The notes: a model not told the origin generated them from the letters alone. 64,000 nucleotides of DNA from Siphonodentalium dalli (GCA_032622095.1 CP136061.1:120850754-120914753); one strand, 5' to 3'; shown: positions 34,721-47,149, counted from the stretch's first letter. Made by a program: numbers and translations.

Positions 34721-35387
34721 CATATCCTCGTGAAAATAGGTTCATATTGGGCCAAGTGAAAACACATTATAAAGAGCGTACATCTGATTAGTCGTGAGTT
34801 GGTTATTTAGGTTCACATAAAGCGTAATTCAGATTCATGGCGATATGTGCTTACTTTTTTTTTTAAATAAGCTCAATGTGAACTTATTTTCAGACTGTGT
34901 ATTTGTGGTCGGCTGAAGCTGATGTAATATTTTTGTAAGGTATTGGGTATTCTGAAATTCGTAGCCAGATCCTATTTCTAGAGCGACTTGGCTATCCCAA
35001 GTTGACATAATAAAGTGTTCAAAATACGGAGCGCATGCTTTTTGAAGTAAATGTTTGTGGGAATCGCAGTATTTAGTAGCAGCTATAAAACAAATCGATG
35101 CGAAAATATATGAATATCGTTGGCTGATAAAAACTCAAAGATAATGTCTCCAGGAGTGTGACGAGTTTCTGAATTATGATTACAGCATGATGGGCGGACA
35201 ATAACAGGGATAAACCAACTCACGCGCGACTTAACGGATGTATACGCTCTTTAAAAATATGTTTTCACTGTGGCCCACGCAATAAAACGGGAATAATTGA
35301 TATAAGTCCATTATCGGATTATTTCGGAATCAAACAATCCAATATGAACCTATGCGAATATTATAAACCTATTTTCGCCAGGATATG
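34721..35387. repeat. Inverted-repeat element (CATATCCT ends)
   Basis: The left end CATATCCTCGTGAAAATAGG and the right end, CATATCCTGGCGAAAATAGG in reverse, form TIRs. Both sides then carry GAAAACA...AAAGAGCGTA and GTGAGTTGG blocks in opposite orientation. Partial relatives lie at 36600-37075 and 43590-43650. In the micro-exon model it sits in the first intron. Confidence 0.65.
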
Positions 35388-35469
35388 TTGGAATTTTAGA
35401 GGAAAAAGTCCACTAACCAAATGTTATAAAAAAAACAAACTCTAAGCGCATATTGATAATAGCACTAAC

Positions 35470-35541
35470 CTTTTCGCTCGAAGGGCGTCCATGGGCGGCT
35501 ACCAGCAGGCAAACAAACGCGACTATAACAGTGAACTTCAT
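35470..35541 (-). CDS. Signal-peptide first exon of a secreted protein
   Basis: The start codon at 35541 opens 24 codons ending exactly at a consensus-like donor (AAAAG/GTTAGT), phase 0. Residues 2-3 are Lys-Phe, residues 4-16 form a hydrophobic core (TVIVAFVCLLVAA), and a likely signal-peptidase site follows AHG before RPSSEK. A TATA box lies 36 nt upstream of the ATG, giving a very short leader. Reading through the donor meets a stop soon after. The family is not recognised. Downstream micro-exons in the same phase make them candidates for the rest of the gene. Confidence 0.7.
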
Positions 35542-35576
35542 GATTCCAGGCTGAAAATCCAGGGGCCGGCTCTCGG

Positions 35577-35584
35577 TTTTTATA
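35577..35584 (-). promoter_or_regulatory. TATA box of the signal-peptide exon
   Basis: TATAAAAA on the minus strand, within GTGCCTATAAAAACCGAG, 36 nt before the start codon. Spacing would place transcription start about 5-12 nt upstream of the ATG. The region upstream of it (35585-36200) holds no other recognised feature. Confidence 0.6.
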
Positions 35585-36206
35585 GGCACGTTCGCTTTGT
35601 CGTCGCGCGAAGTGCTGATGTCGAGTTTAACCACTCACACCGACGTCGGTTACTTTTAGACATTCATCAACCGACATTCGCAATTGCAAACTAATCTCGG
35701 AGAGACATTATTGATGCAAATATTTTGAGGTGAGAGCAAATTTCAAGGGATATCTACTTGCGGAAACGTTTTTATCGAGCGTAAAAGGAGTTTTAAACAT
35801 AAAACTGGCAAACGGCAAGAAGAGGGTTCTTCGTTAGAACTCAAACCCAAACACGTTTCTTTCATGTACGTATTCTAACTTTCAAAAAACTGCATTGACA
35901 ACACTCTGTCTTTGAAATTTTGATTCCAAAACTTCTATTATTAGTCGTCTCACTTTTGTTGTTAATAAAGGCATGACGGTGATCGTGACGCCGCTGGAAG
36001 CCTGTTTTGTGGTACCAAACAAAGAATGTAATGCGCCCTTTGCTGACTTATGTGTAATTGGTCATGGATTTTCAGGTGCTCGAGCGCTTGTGTGTGACCG
36101 TTTTTGAGCACCTAGAACTTAGTTACACGATGAGAATTGCGATATTAAAAGCGGTGGACACTGTACGTACAAGCGCACCAACGAGAATAGGTAGCCCACA
36201 AGCGCG

Positions 36207-36472
36207 TAAGCAATGCTCTAATTAAATGACTTCTTAACCACAGCAGAATTATGGGTAACTTTTCAGGATTTAGTCGGAAATATGGCTTGTTGCCATTCAT
36301 CGGAAGGCTCTCGCCGAGAATAGTCGGAAACATGGCTTGTTGCCATTCATCGGAAAGCTCTCGCCGAGAGCTTTCCGATGAATGGCAACAAGCCATATTT
36401 CCGACGAAATCCTGAAAATTTACCCATAATTCTGCTGTGGTTAAGAAGTCGATTAATTAGAGCATTACTGTA
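36207..36472. mobile_element. Palindromic TA-flanked MITE, copy 2 with a centre duplication
   Basis: Same family as 34471-34687. About 44 bp of the centre (CATGGCTTGTTGCCATTCAT to CTCTCGCCGAGA) is duplicated on the left arm. The right terminus GCATTACTGTA is intact and the left terminus reads TAAGCAATGC. Confidence 0.85.
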
Positions 36473-36599
36473 TATGTGCAAGGGAGAAAAGGGGAAACTT
36501 CCAATCCACCTCCACCTTTTTTATTCACGGAATGGCAATAAATACGTCATATATATATATAGATCACTTTAAACATGCAGCATTATTATATTGTCTTGA

Positions 36600-37075
36600 G
36601 CGAAAATCATGCAGACAAAGGCGTGTTGCATGTTCAGCCTGTTCTCGTGGATCAGAAGCTAAATATGAACCTATTTGGAGGTCGAAATAGGTTAAATATC
36701 AGCCTATTTCTAAATAAAATAAGTCTAATGAGCGATTATTTCAGCAATATGTTCTATGCCAGCCTATTTACGTGGTAATGTGTTTTACTGTGGTCTGCGC
36801 CATTCAACTGAATAACGGGGTATAACTTCACTATATGGGCTTATTTCAGAACAAAGTCCTATTTGAACCTATGTTAATACTTAGGTGCGTTGTGACCTGA
36901 TTGCACGACCATATCCTTTTATGGCGCGGACCACATTGAAAACACAATATAAAGGGTCTAAATCTGGTAATTCGATTTAGGTTCATATAAGGTTTAATTC
37001 AGATTGAAATGACTCCGATATGGTTTTATTTGTATTTTTGAAATAAGATCAACATGAGTTTATTTTATACAGGAG
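36600..37075. repeat. Degenerate relative of the 34721-35387 element
   Basis: Contains AAATATGAACCTATTTGGAG, TGTGTTTTACTGTGGTCTGC, GACCACATTGAAAACACAAT and TAGGTTCATATAAGG in mixed orientation. No coding frame is supported. From 37075 to 37575 nothing is recognised. Confidence 0.45.
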
Positions 37076-37579
37076 AGCATAGGAGCATACTATCATACTA
37101 TCATCCAACGCATTCATTATATGTAGGAGCAGGGGGAGGGCTCTACAGAAGAAGTCCGACTCACAGAGTGGTGGTGGGTTGTTCGAGGTGGGGGGAAAAT
37201 GTGTGATGCAATTCTTTTCCAATCAACATATTTATCAAAGATTAATAAGGACACATTCAGATCTGGGAATTATTTCACTTAGTTTTGTACTGTGTTTACA
37301 GGTTGCATCATTTCTGAGTATATGCTATGCCATATAGCGAGTGAGTGACCAGAAAACATTGTATGCATCACCAGGTTGGACACTACACTCATGATTACAT
37401 TATACCGGTACATGTAGCCCAGATGTGTAGCTAATTAGTTGGCTGATTTTAAATAAAAAATTCGTATCATATTATTTTAGAGACACGTGTGTTAAGTGAT
37501 ACTATTATGTATTATCCATCCCTTGACTAACACTATTTCGGATTGGGCAAAGGCCGTCACATGATTATCCGTTAAAAGC

Positions 37580-37660
37580 CATATTGGATTCCTGAAAGTC
37601 ATATTGGACTCCTGAAAGTCATATCGGACTCCCGAAAGTCATATTGGAGTCCAATATGAC
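37580..37660. repeat. 20-bp tandem repeat ending in a hairpin
   Basis: Three units of CATATTGGACTCCTGAAAGT with variants, then CATATTGGAGTCCAATATG, which folds on itself. Confidence 0.9.
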
Positions 37661-37731
37661 TTTTATAAAAAATATCTGGATTCTAGGGTGACGCCATTTG
37701 GATAAACATACAGATGGATAATAAAATTGTC

Positions 37732-37865
37732 ATTATACAATGTTGTGTAAAGTATGCGTTTTCTTGTACTAGTCCAGGTTGTGGTGAAAAGTCTCGTTCA
37801 AAATTATTTTTTACCACAGCCTTGACTCGTACAAGAAAACACATACTGTACACAACATTGTATAA
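37732..37865. repeat. 134-bp foldback
   Basis: The left arm ATTATACAATGTTGTGTAAA and the right arm, its complement ending CACAACATTGTATAA, pair through GTTTTCTTGTAC and TGTGGTGAAAA, leaving a short centre. Likely a foldback MITE. Confidence 0.9.
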
Positions 37866-38077
37866 TAACAAAATATTATTGAGCATATATTCCAGTTTCA
37901 ATACTACGACATGTTCTTCGCGCAGTAGCTATCAAGGTCTTATTCTTTCTCATTATTTTGCTAGTCAATAAGCATGTACCAGCAGTCCTATATATGTCTA
38001 CATACATAAAACCTAAACCCATTTTGAATGACAAAATGTGACATCTCTGCATGTGAACAGTATAAACTTCCCGATAT

Positions 38078-38905
38078 CGCTACCGATTTAACTCTTTATC
38101 CCGAAAGATTGAATATTATAACAAATCATTCTTTCCTTCCATGACTATCCAGTATAACAAATTTCTGGATGACCACACGAAGAGTGAAAATAAAGACAAT
38201 AAGAAGAACATAAACAAAGAGACTATAGAGCAAAAACTAGTCGCGATGTTTGTTTTACCGAAACCTCCTCCCTTCTACCTCGTCGGAAGCCGAGAGAGGA
38301 ACATACTACATGTTAAACTGCGAAACAATTGTAGTAATCTTAATTTTGATAAACATATTAATCATATTGCCGATTCGTCGAAATGTTGTGGTGCACCCGA
38401 GAAAACAGGATATCACTTTTTCTTCGAATGTCCTTACTTTATTTATGAAAGACTAAAACTCATCGATAGTATATCTGGACTGGGCATATATACAACTGAC
38501 CATTGTAACTTTACTATTCGGCTCCTCTCATGATACTGAGAAAATAAGTTACAAGTTATTTATTGCTGCTCAAAGGTACACTATAGAAACACACCGATTT
38601 AATGATTAATAATATATCAAACCTAGCGAATAATAATACATATATTTGGAAAACTAATATCACATCATCGATCGACGGTTCACATCTCACACCCCGCCCA
38701 TTTTGACGCAAACAATACATATATCTTTCACATCTTAACTTGTATCCTCCACTTTTTCTTCATTTATAAATCATACAAGTGTTCTTTATATTATATGTAT
38801 AACTCTTTTGGTTAATTTGCAATTATTTGTTGGAAAGGGGAGTCAATAAGTTAGCAATAACTTGTTCCCCAATCCAATTAGCTATTTTTGCTAATAAAAT
38901 ATGTT
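38078..38905 (+). pseudogene. Non-LTR retrotransposon, C-terminal fragment
   Basis: From 38078 the frame reads RYRFNSLSRKIEYYNKSFFP then the 130 codons from 38141. It includes RERNILHVKLRNNCSNLN and a zinc-knuckle stretch C-C-G-x3-K-T-G-Y-H-F-F-F-E-C at about residues 83-96. This is the C-terminal region that follows the reverse transcriptase in Jockey/CR1-type LINEs. A stop or frameshift at about 38531 separates ISYKLFIAAQRYTIETHRF in another frame (38547-38603). The 3' UTR-like AT-rich sequence ends in AATAAA near 38896. The fragment is 5'-truncated and dead. Confidence 0.75.
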
Positions 38906-38976
38906 CAAACTAACAGTATAAACTTATGACAGAATAGTTGTAAATATCAACTCAATTGCTCTCTAAACCTTTTTAA

Positions 38977-39201
38977 CCCTTTGAGTGCCAGGTCCGATTT
39001 TTTATCGACCCATATACCCTGTGCCAATGCATTCTCTTATATATGCAAGTCGACCATAGGTCGCCTCGCATATATAAGAGAATGCATTGGCCTAACCCAA
39101 AAAAAAAAATTCAAAAAAATTCATTTAAAAAAAAAATATTTTAGGGCACTCTACAGACCATAAATTAGGGCCGATGAGATCGGCCCCTGCCACTAAAAGG
39201 G
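38977..39201. mobile_element. TTAA-flanked piggyBac-type MITE with a foldback core
   Basis: TTAA at 38973-38976 and 39202-39205 encloses 225 bp from CCCTTTGAGTGCCAGG to CCTGCCACTAAAAGGG. CCC...GGG termini at TTAA are the piggyBac signature. A central hairpin pairs CCAATGCATTCTCTTATATA with its complement (39021-39092). Confidence 0.88.
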
Positions 39202-39633
39202 TTAACCCAAATCAGTTTTATTTTGGATGGTAGACCTTAGTAATCAGACAATCACCAGTCCATCACAATGCCGTATGGTGTGCATTGGCTTTTGGCGTAT
39301 TACTACGGATGGTCTGGATTTTCGCGATATATGTGTGATTCGAACGATGGTGATTGCAAGAATTATTAATTTTCTTTTGCCTAGTAAGCTAAAAATTGGC
39401 TTAGGAAATTCTGACTTATTTGGTGTCATATTCTGACATGTTTTTCAATGAATCTATTTGTTTGGTTTGGAGATATGCATCTTCATCATTGGACAAGGGG
39501 CCGTCTGATTTGACTCCACGAAAACGTAGAATATGCAGCGAGTGCCGGCGCCTAAACTGTTGTTTGTGGGATTTGAGCATACAATGGGCGATCGAGGCTC
39601 AGCCAAATCCTCAGAGCGGACATAACAGTTTAA

Positions 39634-40116
39634 AGGCCCGCTTAATTTTCGAACCCCAGATCACATTTATAAAATATATGACATTTTATATACCAATTGA
39701 AAGAGGAAGCTCCAAAACATTGTATTATCAACTTATCCGGTGTAATATACTGTGAACATGTTTGTGTTGAGTTACCGACGTGCTTGTGTGCTTAATTTCT
39801 TCTGGATTGTGGCGCAAAATGTATTATTTCCAATGGAGGGGAAATAACTTTATATCCTAAAGATAGAGTTATTGCCCTTGCATTGAATATACATTTTTAG
39901 TTTGAATTCTGTTACATTCTGGGAGACATAACGGGGTAAATCTTTCTATGATTTCAGCTGTTTTCTATTCCTATATTTGCACCTTTCGAGACACAGACGT
40001 TTCATGTGGCGATTAGTTATAGTATTTTAGTCATATTTTATTGCATAGATTGTTATTAAAACTGTATATCAAGGCACTACAAAAAATAATTGGTGACCCG
40101 AAAATTAAGCGGGCCT
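39634..40116. mobile_element. TTAA-flanked MITE with 18-bp perfect TIRs
   Basis: TTAA at 39630-39633 and 40117-40120. Both ends read AGGCCCGCTTAATTTTCG inward, 483 bp in total. It is a second TTAA family distinct from that at 53879. The region 39206-39629 and a frame at 39420-39755 have no recognised product. From 40121 to 40790 nothing is recognised. Confidence 0.9.
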
Positions 40117-40794
40117 TTAAGCTACGGTATTAGCTATATATTTTATTTATCCATAACGTGTTCTTTGCTTAGAGAAAATGCCATTTTACAAAGAGTTCAT
40201 TCGTTTCTTCGATGACGCCAATACATTTGTGAGTCAAATTAAGCTAATTGGCCACCGCGTTGGCAAACTGGAGTATATAAGAAAATGAAGTAGTTCTTCG
40301 GTTCTTTAATTTGATAATTGTTTGAAAATCTACTACTTCTAACAGTTGATAGTAGCGAGTTTGCGACACCCGTCCGACGGGAACGGGTAAGGGTTAATCG
40401 GTGAACATCGTCACGGTCACGTGGGTACTTTCAATGCAGCACATAAAGCGATAGCGAATTGAAACGGGTAGATTTGTCCCATTGACCGGTAGCCTTTCAT
40501 TACGATTTTCTCACTCAAACGTCCATGAATTCCATGAAATTCCAGTCAGCTATGCGTTAACCTATTTATTGAAAGATTTCATGGGCAAATATCATTGATA
40601 AAGTTGTCATTTTAACCCAGGATTTGTGTTCAAATTTTCGAGGCGGCTTCTAGCACTTAGATACATACGGAAGGCCGATTACTAACAACTTTGTTCACTG
40701 CATTAATGACAGGTTGTGATTAATAGAGTGAGTAGATGGTGCTATCGACGCAGTCTCGGCCCATTTCTGGGACATGGCTATAGATGGTATCCGT

Positions 40795-41215
40795 GTTAGG
40801 AAGGGTGTCCACCTTCGAATTTCTAACTACACCCCTCGAACCATATTAAATTCACAAGTTTGCGCGTAATTCCATTTGCATTCCTTGGCTGGCATCAAGC
40901 TTTCCAATTGTTGGGAATTTTGAGACCTGACACCCCCCCCCCCCACCCCCCCAAGGTTGAAACATTTCCAACAGTTTCTGACAGCCATTTCAGTTCAAAT
41001 TGTGTGACCGAAAATAGGAAAATATGCAAATGTTTGTCTCAAAACTACAAATTCTCCACTAATAAATTATTGGAAAATCAAACTACGAAAACAATTTCAA
41101 CCTATTGTTTGTGTAAAATTTCCAACAAATGTTGTGTCAGGTATATCAAATTTCCAAATGTTGAACATTTGACCAAAGTTTGGTGGGGGTGGTTGAGACA
41201 CCCCTGTCGTCACGT
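40795..41215 (-). repeat. Dispersed repeat (GTGTCTCACCC family), copy 2
   Basis: Reverse-strand relative of 26075-26790: GGTGTAGTTAGAAATTCGAA with GGTGGACACCC, and GTGTCTCAACCACCCCCACC. A C-run at about 40936-40960 interrupts it. From 41216 to 41690 no gene is seen. Confidence 0.6.
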
Positions 41216-41689
41216 CCCTGTCTCAACCAATTGTCCAAGGGCATCAATATATCGTGGATTTATCTATGTATTGCACATTTGAAATCAATCACCGTTTAGT
41301 TACATTATCGTATGTAGGTGGGGACTTATTTCTCATTTTAATATATATTTACTATCTGAACGGACATGGCGCATTTGAACCACAATACAGCTGTATATTG
41401 TAGTGGGGATAATATAGGTCGCCAAAGACACGAAATACCTATACATACTCTACAAAATCTAAGCAGAGCGAGTTTCAGCTGTTTTATGTGTTTCGCACAG
41501 AAGTGAAGCAAACGCTCTTTATTCAATCTGTATAATAAACTGACTACATTTTGACACCTTTTTTGTTACCAATTTTAACATTTCAAGCAACCTCCGAGTT
41601 TAGATCCCGACAACAATCCCAATTATTGGGATAAATATTCCCTTGCCCCGACGGACCGACCCTTCGATCTGTTGAAAGATTCCAAACCA

Positions 41690-42090
41690 AGGTTTACTTA
41701 AAGCTACTCAAGCCGATCAGACGGTCCCCATATCATAAAGTTACAACAACATTTCTTCAAAATACGCTTTTGCTATCAGAATCGATTAATTACACGTGCA
41801 ACAAAATAATGCTAACTGCTGTCAACTATAGTATAAAATTTTGGCCGCATTACCACTTGATTTTAGAGTTAAGCATCTTCCTCCGCAATTTTGTCCGAGA
41901 CCGTCGGGTTGGTGACTCTTTTCTGGGCCACAAATAATTACACATTTCAAGAAAGAACAAACTTCAAAAATCGATATCTGATCACTCTGAGCTTTGATGG
42001 TGGGTTCCTCGACTCGAATCAAATATTTTTTTACCCCCGAAGCCAAAGAAATAGTAACTTGGGAGCGTTAATTCAGATTATGCATCTTTA
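41690..42090 (-). repeat. Dispersed ~400-bp repeat, diverged copy
   Basis: In reverse: TTCGAGTCGAGGAACCCACC, CATCAAAGCTCAGAGTGATC, a TGGCCCAGAAAAGAGTCACC centre, and the GTTGACAGCAGTTAGCATTA end. It ends near GTTAATTCAGATTATGCATC. From 42100 to 43670 nothing further is recognised. Confidence 0.78.
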
Positions 42091-43674
42091 ATATGACTAA
42101 ATATTCCCCAACTAAAATAAGGGACAAATGCGGTCTTATATCGAACTGAAAGTACATGTATGACAATATTAGACCCTTGGTCAAAAACAATACATTTTAC
42201 ACCGAATATTGGTTGGAAATTTTAACTATATATAACGTAATTGTATATTTGAGCTATCATAATCTATTTTCTATAAGTTTAAAAATTCCAACCCATTTAT
42301 TGTCAACACTCGATCGGTCTATGACTTGTAGAATCCAATTGTTGAAAATGTTACCAATATGAGTGAAAGAAAGGTAACATCCTCTTCCAACTGCCACCTC
42401 GTCCTTGATGAAAGCAACTGATTATCCTGGGGCTCATCTAATCTAAATAAAAATTTCCAACAACCCATCGGCCAATAACGCGAATAACAATCTATCTATA
42501 TCATAATATCTTTTTGTTGCAGTAGGCTCACCATACATTACCAGTCGATGTGATGAATTCTACCCGTAAAACAGTTTGCGATCACAAAACGTGTACCGGT
42601 ACGGGTAGCTACCAGTACGCGTACCCGTACCCTTACCGGTTTGAAATCGCAAACTCGCTGGTGTCTCAGAACGAAAACTAAATTTAAGCGGGTTAAATAC
42701 CAGAAAATGTTCAAATCACAATAATTTAGGTCGGTCGACGCTTTCCCTATAGTTACCCTGGGTTACCTGATTCAGATTCCTTGCTGAGAAATGTTTAGTT
42801 AATAAGTTCAACACGTACAACGCCAATGTGGCATGCTAAATGTTAGTATGGAGGAAGATCTGTGCTTGTTTTCTAAGTTCAAGAAGGTCCGTAACTCTGG
42901 TGAATATCAATCGACGAAACCCATCGTATGAGTGTATCATTTCGCCCGTCGGTTTATCACTATACCAAAGGATATTCAAATCTACTGGCACTTGCGTCAG
43001 GAGGGTTAATGACAAATATGCAGGAAAATGTGCAGGGGTGGGTGGATTGTTCGAGAGACATAAAACGCGTTTTTTATAACCCTCATGCAAATTGTTTACT
43101 AAAGACTTGTTGTGCCCCCTTTTGACATTTGTAACAGTTTAAAACATTATAAATGCAAAAAACACCATATCTATGCTATTGGGGCACTAGTGGAGATGAC
43201 ATTAAGCTATAACATGTTGCATATGGGACGAAGCTTTGAGAAATGTAAAACTGAAATAAATAAACTTGTTCTGATGTAGTTGAAATTTTCGTATGGTCAC
43301 GAAATTCAAAAATTTCCAAGTTTAACGAGGGCCGTGACTCCGATAAAATATCAATATACGAAACCCGTAGTATGTGGGTTGTCATCCTTTCCCCCAGGCT
43401 GGGATATTAACGTACCAAAGGACAAGACAATCCGATAATTACCATCCCAGTTACACTGTAATAAGACAGTGCAACATATGCTCGCGAAAATACGCATATA
43501 AATCTACATATAATGTGAAATAAGTACATGATGTGATTTGATTCTGAACTAAGCAGATAATAGAGTCATATCCGTTATTTCGTTTTATGGCGCGGGCCAT
43601 AATGAAAACGCATGTTAAAGAGCGTACGCATGTCGTGAGTTCTCTTATTTCTGTCATTGTCCGCACGTTATCAC

Positions 43675-43765
43675 CTTAGAATCGCCTCATTATGAGCCGA
43701 TAATGTGACTAAAATGATCTCATTTTCAGCATATTATCGGCTCAAAATGGGGCGATTCTGAGCAG
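43675..43765. repeat. 91-bp foldback
   Basis: TTAGAATCGCCTCATTATGA and GCCGATAAT pair with the right arm ATTATCGGCTCAAAATGGGG. An AAAGAGCGTA block just to the left links it to the 34721 element family. Confidence 0.8.
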
Positions 43766-43904
43766 ACAATCTACATAAAACGAGTTCTATTATAACGTAT
43801 AATATGCGGGTTTTCGAGAGAACAGGCTGGATGGTACGAACGGACAGAGCCCTCAACTAGATATACATGTATGCCCAGAACCTTCCGGTATCGGGGAGGG
43901 AGGG

Positions 43905-44710
43905 CAAAATAAACGGTCATAGTCCGTTTATTGTCCCCAGAAAAAATTATGTTTGGGGGACTATTGTAATCAGCCCGTGCGTGCGTCCGTCCGTCCGTGC
44001 GTGCGTACGTCCGTCCGGAGTTATAACTCCAGTAATGAACATATGATTTTATTGGTATGTAGGTGTCTCAACCAAGAACACAATGCTCTGCAATTCTGGG
44101 TTTGATCCGATCTTCCTTTATTGAGTTATTTCCCTTTTTTCAACTTTTTTTTTTTACTTAGAAAATTTCTCACACTTTTTCGGTTTCCGGATGATATCTC
44201 AAGTTTGGATTCTTTAATTGCAAATACCGTCTTTATGTGGATCAGTCATATCAAGATACAGGTTGAGTTCGAATTTGAGTTTGATCCGATGATTTTTCTC
44301 AGAGTTATGGGCTTTTCGACTTAGAAAATTCAATTTTTCTTGTTTTTTCTTTGGTTTCCGGATGATAACTCAAGTTTGGATTGCATAATTGGACATTCTG
44401 TTTTTTTTGTGGGTCGTTCATATCAAAATACAGGTCAAGTTAGAATTTGAGTTTGATCCAATGCTTTTTCCCATATTTATGAGGATACCTTCATGGTGTA
44501 ATCAACTCCTCCTACAGTTTTGATCGTAGATATTTGAAACTTCAGAGTATTGTTACCCACATATTGGAGTTGTGCAACATGTATATAGATGACGGAAAAA
44601 TTATTTTTTAACGGAATTATTAACCCTTTCGACTTAGAACATTTCAACATTTTTTTTAAATTTCTTTAAAGATACGGGCGGCGTTGATGGTGGGTATGCT
44701 GTTATAGACA
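43905..44710 (+). repeat. CCGTCC-type dispersed repeat
   Basis: Starts around GTTTATTGTCCCCAGAAAAA, has GTGCGTGCGTCCGTCCGTCC, then repeated GGTTTCCGGATGATAACTC and ACAGGTCAAGTT blocks, and ends near GACCTTGTTC. It is the same architecture as 16978-17942 and 48811-49905. Confidence 0.75.
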
Positions 44711-44719
44711 GACCTTGTT

Positions 44720-45230
44720 CTTATATCAATCTTAAATATGGCATAAACCGTATGTTATTGTCATTTTCCCCCCTTTGTTATGTAAACAAAAGCAAAAGAC
44801 GTTACGTTTTCTGGCTATTGTTTAGATCCGATATGGGAAACATAAAGAGCGATATTTGTTATTGTTTTCCTGATATGGAAATAATAAAAAGCGTTTATAT
44901 CATTTTTGTGTGATTAACCAATAGAATTGCGCTGTGTTATGTAAACAGAAGCACAACTTATGTAACACGAGCAGTCTCTTGTTTACGTACACCATCGTAC
45001 GTCTTGACGACAATATACTATTTACGTACGGATTATGTTTGGCATATGAGCGGAACTGTATATATTTTGGTGTTCCTTCTGTTGATGGCGATTTGAACAA
45101 ATATAAATATTTCTGCAACGAACGCCGCCCGTGTCTTTTACAAAGCGGCATCGACTTGCCACGTTGTCGGGGGACACTGTGGTCGGCCGACCTTTTATTG
45201 AAATTAGTAGATATGTCCCATTCGATTTGA
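44720..45230. repeat. Rearranged TTAA-MITE relative
   Basis: 44720-44935 is a diverged reverse copy of the TTAA element at 53879-54303 (TTATGTAAACAAAAGCAAAA, CATAAAGAGCG, TGTGTGATTAACCAAT). 45040-45130 resembles its right part in forward orientation. The frame at 44934-45230 is therefore not called a gene. From 45240 to 46690 no feature is recognised. Confidence 0.5.
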
Positions 45231-46702
45231 CATCATAAAGCATTCATCTGTACGTTTGCTACCAGAAAATACTTAGATAAGGACCCGTGAGCCTATTAAT
45301 AGGAAATTTTGAAGGCCAGGTACCAATTTTCAAAAGGGCAAGTTTTAACACGTTTTGAATTTATCTCAGCCTTGCAAAAATTCCAACGATCATCTCTTAT
45401 AAAGAGCGTCCATTCTTCTATCACACAAGTTTAAGCGATATACAATAAAGAGCGTTATCAATTATGATCCGTTGTACAACCTGTACTCGCTCGCTTTCAA
45501 CTCAAAACTGATAGAAGATTAGTGTGTTTCCGTGATGCCTGTGCAATATGATTGATTGTGATTGCGAGTATTTTTCATTTTTCATTTGGCTGGTAAGCTG
45601 AAAATTAACTTAGGACAGTTGTACTAATCTGGTGTCAAATCTCACCGTCATCTTTAAATAATTTCCCAAGGAATCTACTTCATGAACAGTATTTGGCAAA
45701 GAAAGGGTTAACACGATGTGAGTTTAGTTTACAGTTTCCAACGTATCATTCAACGAGTATAATGCCTACATAAATAATATGGCGTGGTATACAACCTCCC
45801 TCGACACAATGACGTGCACCAAAGGACCTGGCAAGTAACCTATAATAACTCACAAAGAATATGACCCGTTTCGCACGACATATCTATTCAGTGATTGACA
45901 ACCAAATAATTAGCAAGTAATTAATTAATGGGTAATTTGTTCGCAGGGGTCAAAATATATCGGACGTTTTTATTCTAAAGGTTTATTCAAAGTGAAGAAA
46001 ACGTAAGTCAGGCGCAATACGTCGGTGGGATTCTGAAAGGTTGTACCACAGGTAAATCAAATTGGTCAGACGACACAAAGATACTATTTATCTCTGGAAC
46101 TATAATTGATATTTGCAAATAAATTTGCACAATAACACTCCACATCACATTTGTTATAATACATGTAGATACACTTTCATATTCAATTATAGTTGATGAA
46201 AAAACATTTTATTGTGTTATACATGTACGTCACTTAAGAAGTAAAAATAGAAATCTTGTCCAATACGACATTTCAGTTTTGATGATATCCGCGGCTTCGT
46301 CAGTCTGTCACTCGGGATAAAGAGGTACGCCCTCCGAGTCTTCTCCAAAAAAATCCAATCAGAATTATCCTATCAGGGACGGTTTTGAAAATAAAATTTA
46401 CGACATTTCAGAATTGACGAACAACTTTCGCCGGGAACCCAGATAAGACTCTTTAGACCACATATTTCCTGAAACACATCGAAAAACGACATCATACTTG
46501 AAATATTGACAAATTATCTGAGGAACTTATGTAATCGAACTCATGCCGAAAATGCAATAAAAAGTTTCGCTCCGAAATGCCAATACGACCCTTTAGAAGC
46601 CAACCGACGAATATGCCAACACAATCCGTGCAGCGACGGCGAAGCCGGTTCGAACAGTTTTAAGTTTTAAAGCCAACAGACTCTGAGATAACACCGTAGC
46701 CA

Positions 46703-46733
<31 letters not shown>

Positions 46734-47149
46734 CAGGAAAAAAATTACGGATACAAGGTGGAAATTTTGTGTTTTTCAGTTTTGGGGACCCACCACCCCG
46801 GGAGCGTTAGTTTTTCCACACAGGTCTGGGACACCCACCCGGGACCGTAAGTTTTTTCCACCCAGGTCTGGGACACCCACCCCCAAAATTGATGAAAATC
46901 TTATAAATTCTACTAAATAATGTGTTGTTGGCCGGGTAAGGGTCTCTCATTGTGTCTGCACCGAACTGAGAGAACGCTGATCAAGTACGCCCACAAAAAA
47001 TAAACAAACAAAGCACATGTCTGAAAAATATGCCTACAAAACTAGTGACAAAACCTTTAAAAACCCAAATATTTATGGTTATAAAGGTAAAATACCCATT
47101 TTAACAGGATAGTTCTGTCCCTGTTTAGCAATAGGTTAAAATATGTGCA

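Larger units (their letters stand above)
70..35541 (-). other. Span of putative micro-exon gene (signal-peptide exon to the window edge)
   Basis: Model assembled from splice signals on the minus strand. A TATA box and signal-peptide exon at 35470-35541 end in phase 0. Downstream, repeated small exons of 24, 21, 72, 30 and 27 nt are all open in phase 0 and nearly all flanked by AG and GT. They occur in the same order in each duplicated module: GDESAPxK, PEGPRPE, Cys exon, TPLEPPRWYP, GERPPPQQK. The product would be a small secreted, proline-rich, cysteine-bearing repeat protein. No family is recognised. The link between the signal exon and the micro-exons about 15 kb away is inference, no exon was found between 21 and 35 kb with matching phase, and the 3' end lies outside the window. 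Confidence 0.5.

Noticed and set aside
44934-45230. 98-codon plus-strand frame
   Set aside because: It overlaps a rearranged TTAA-MITE relative and has no family resemblance.
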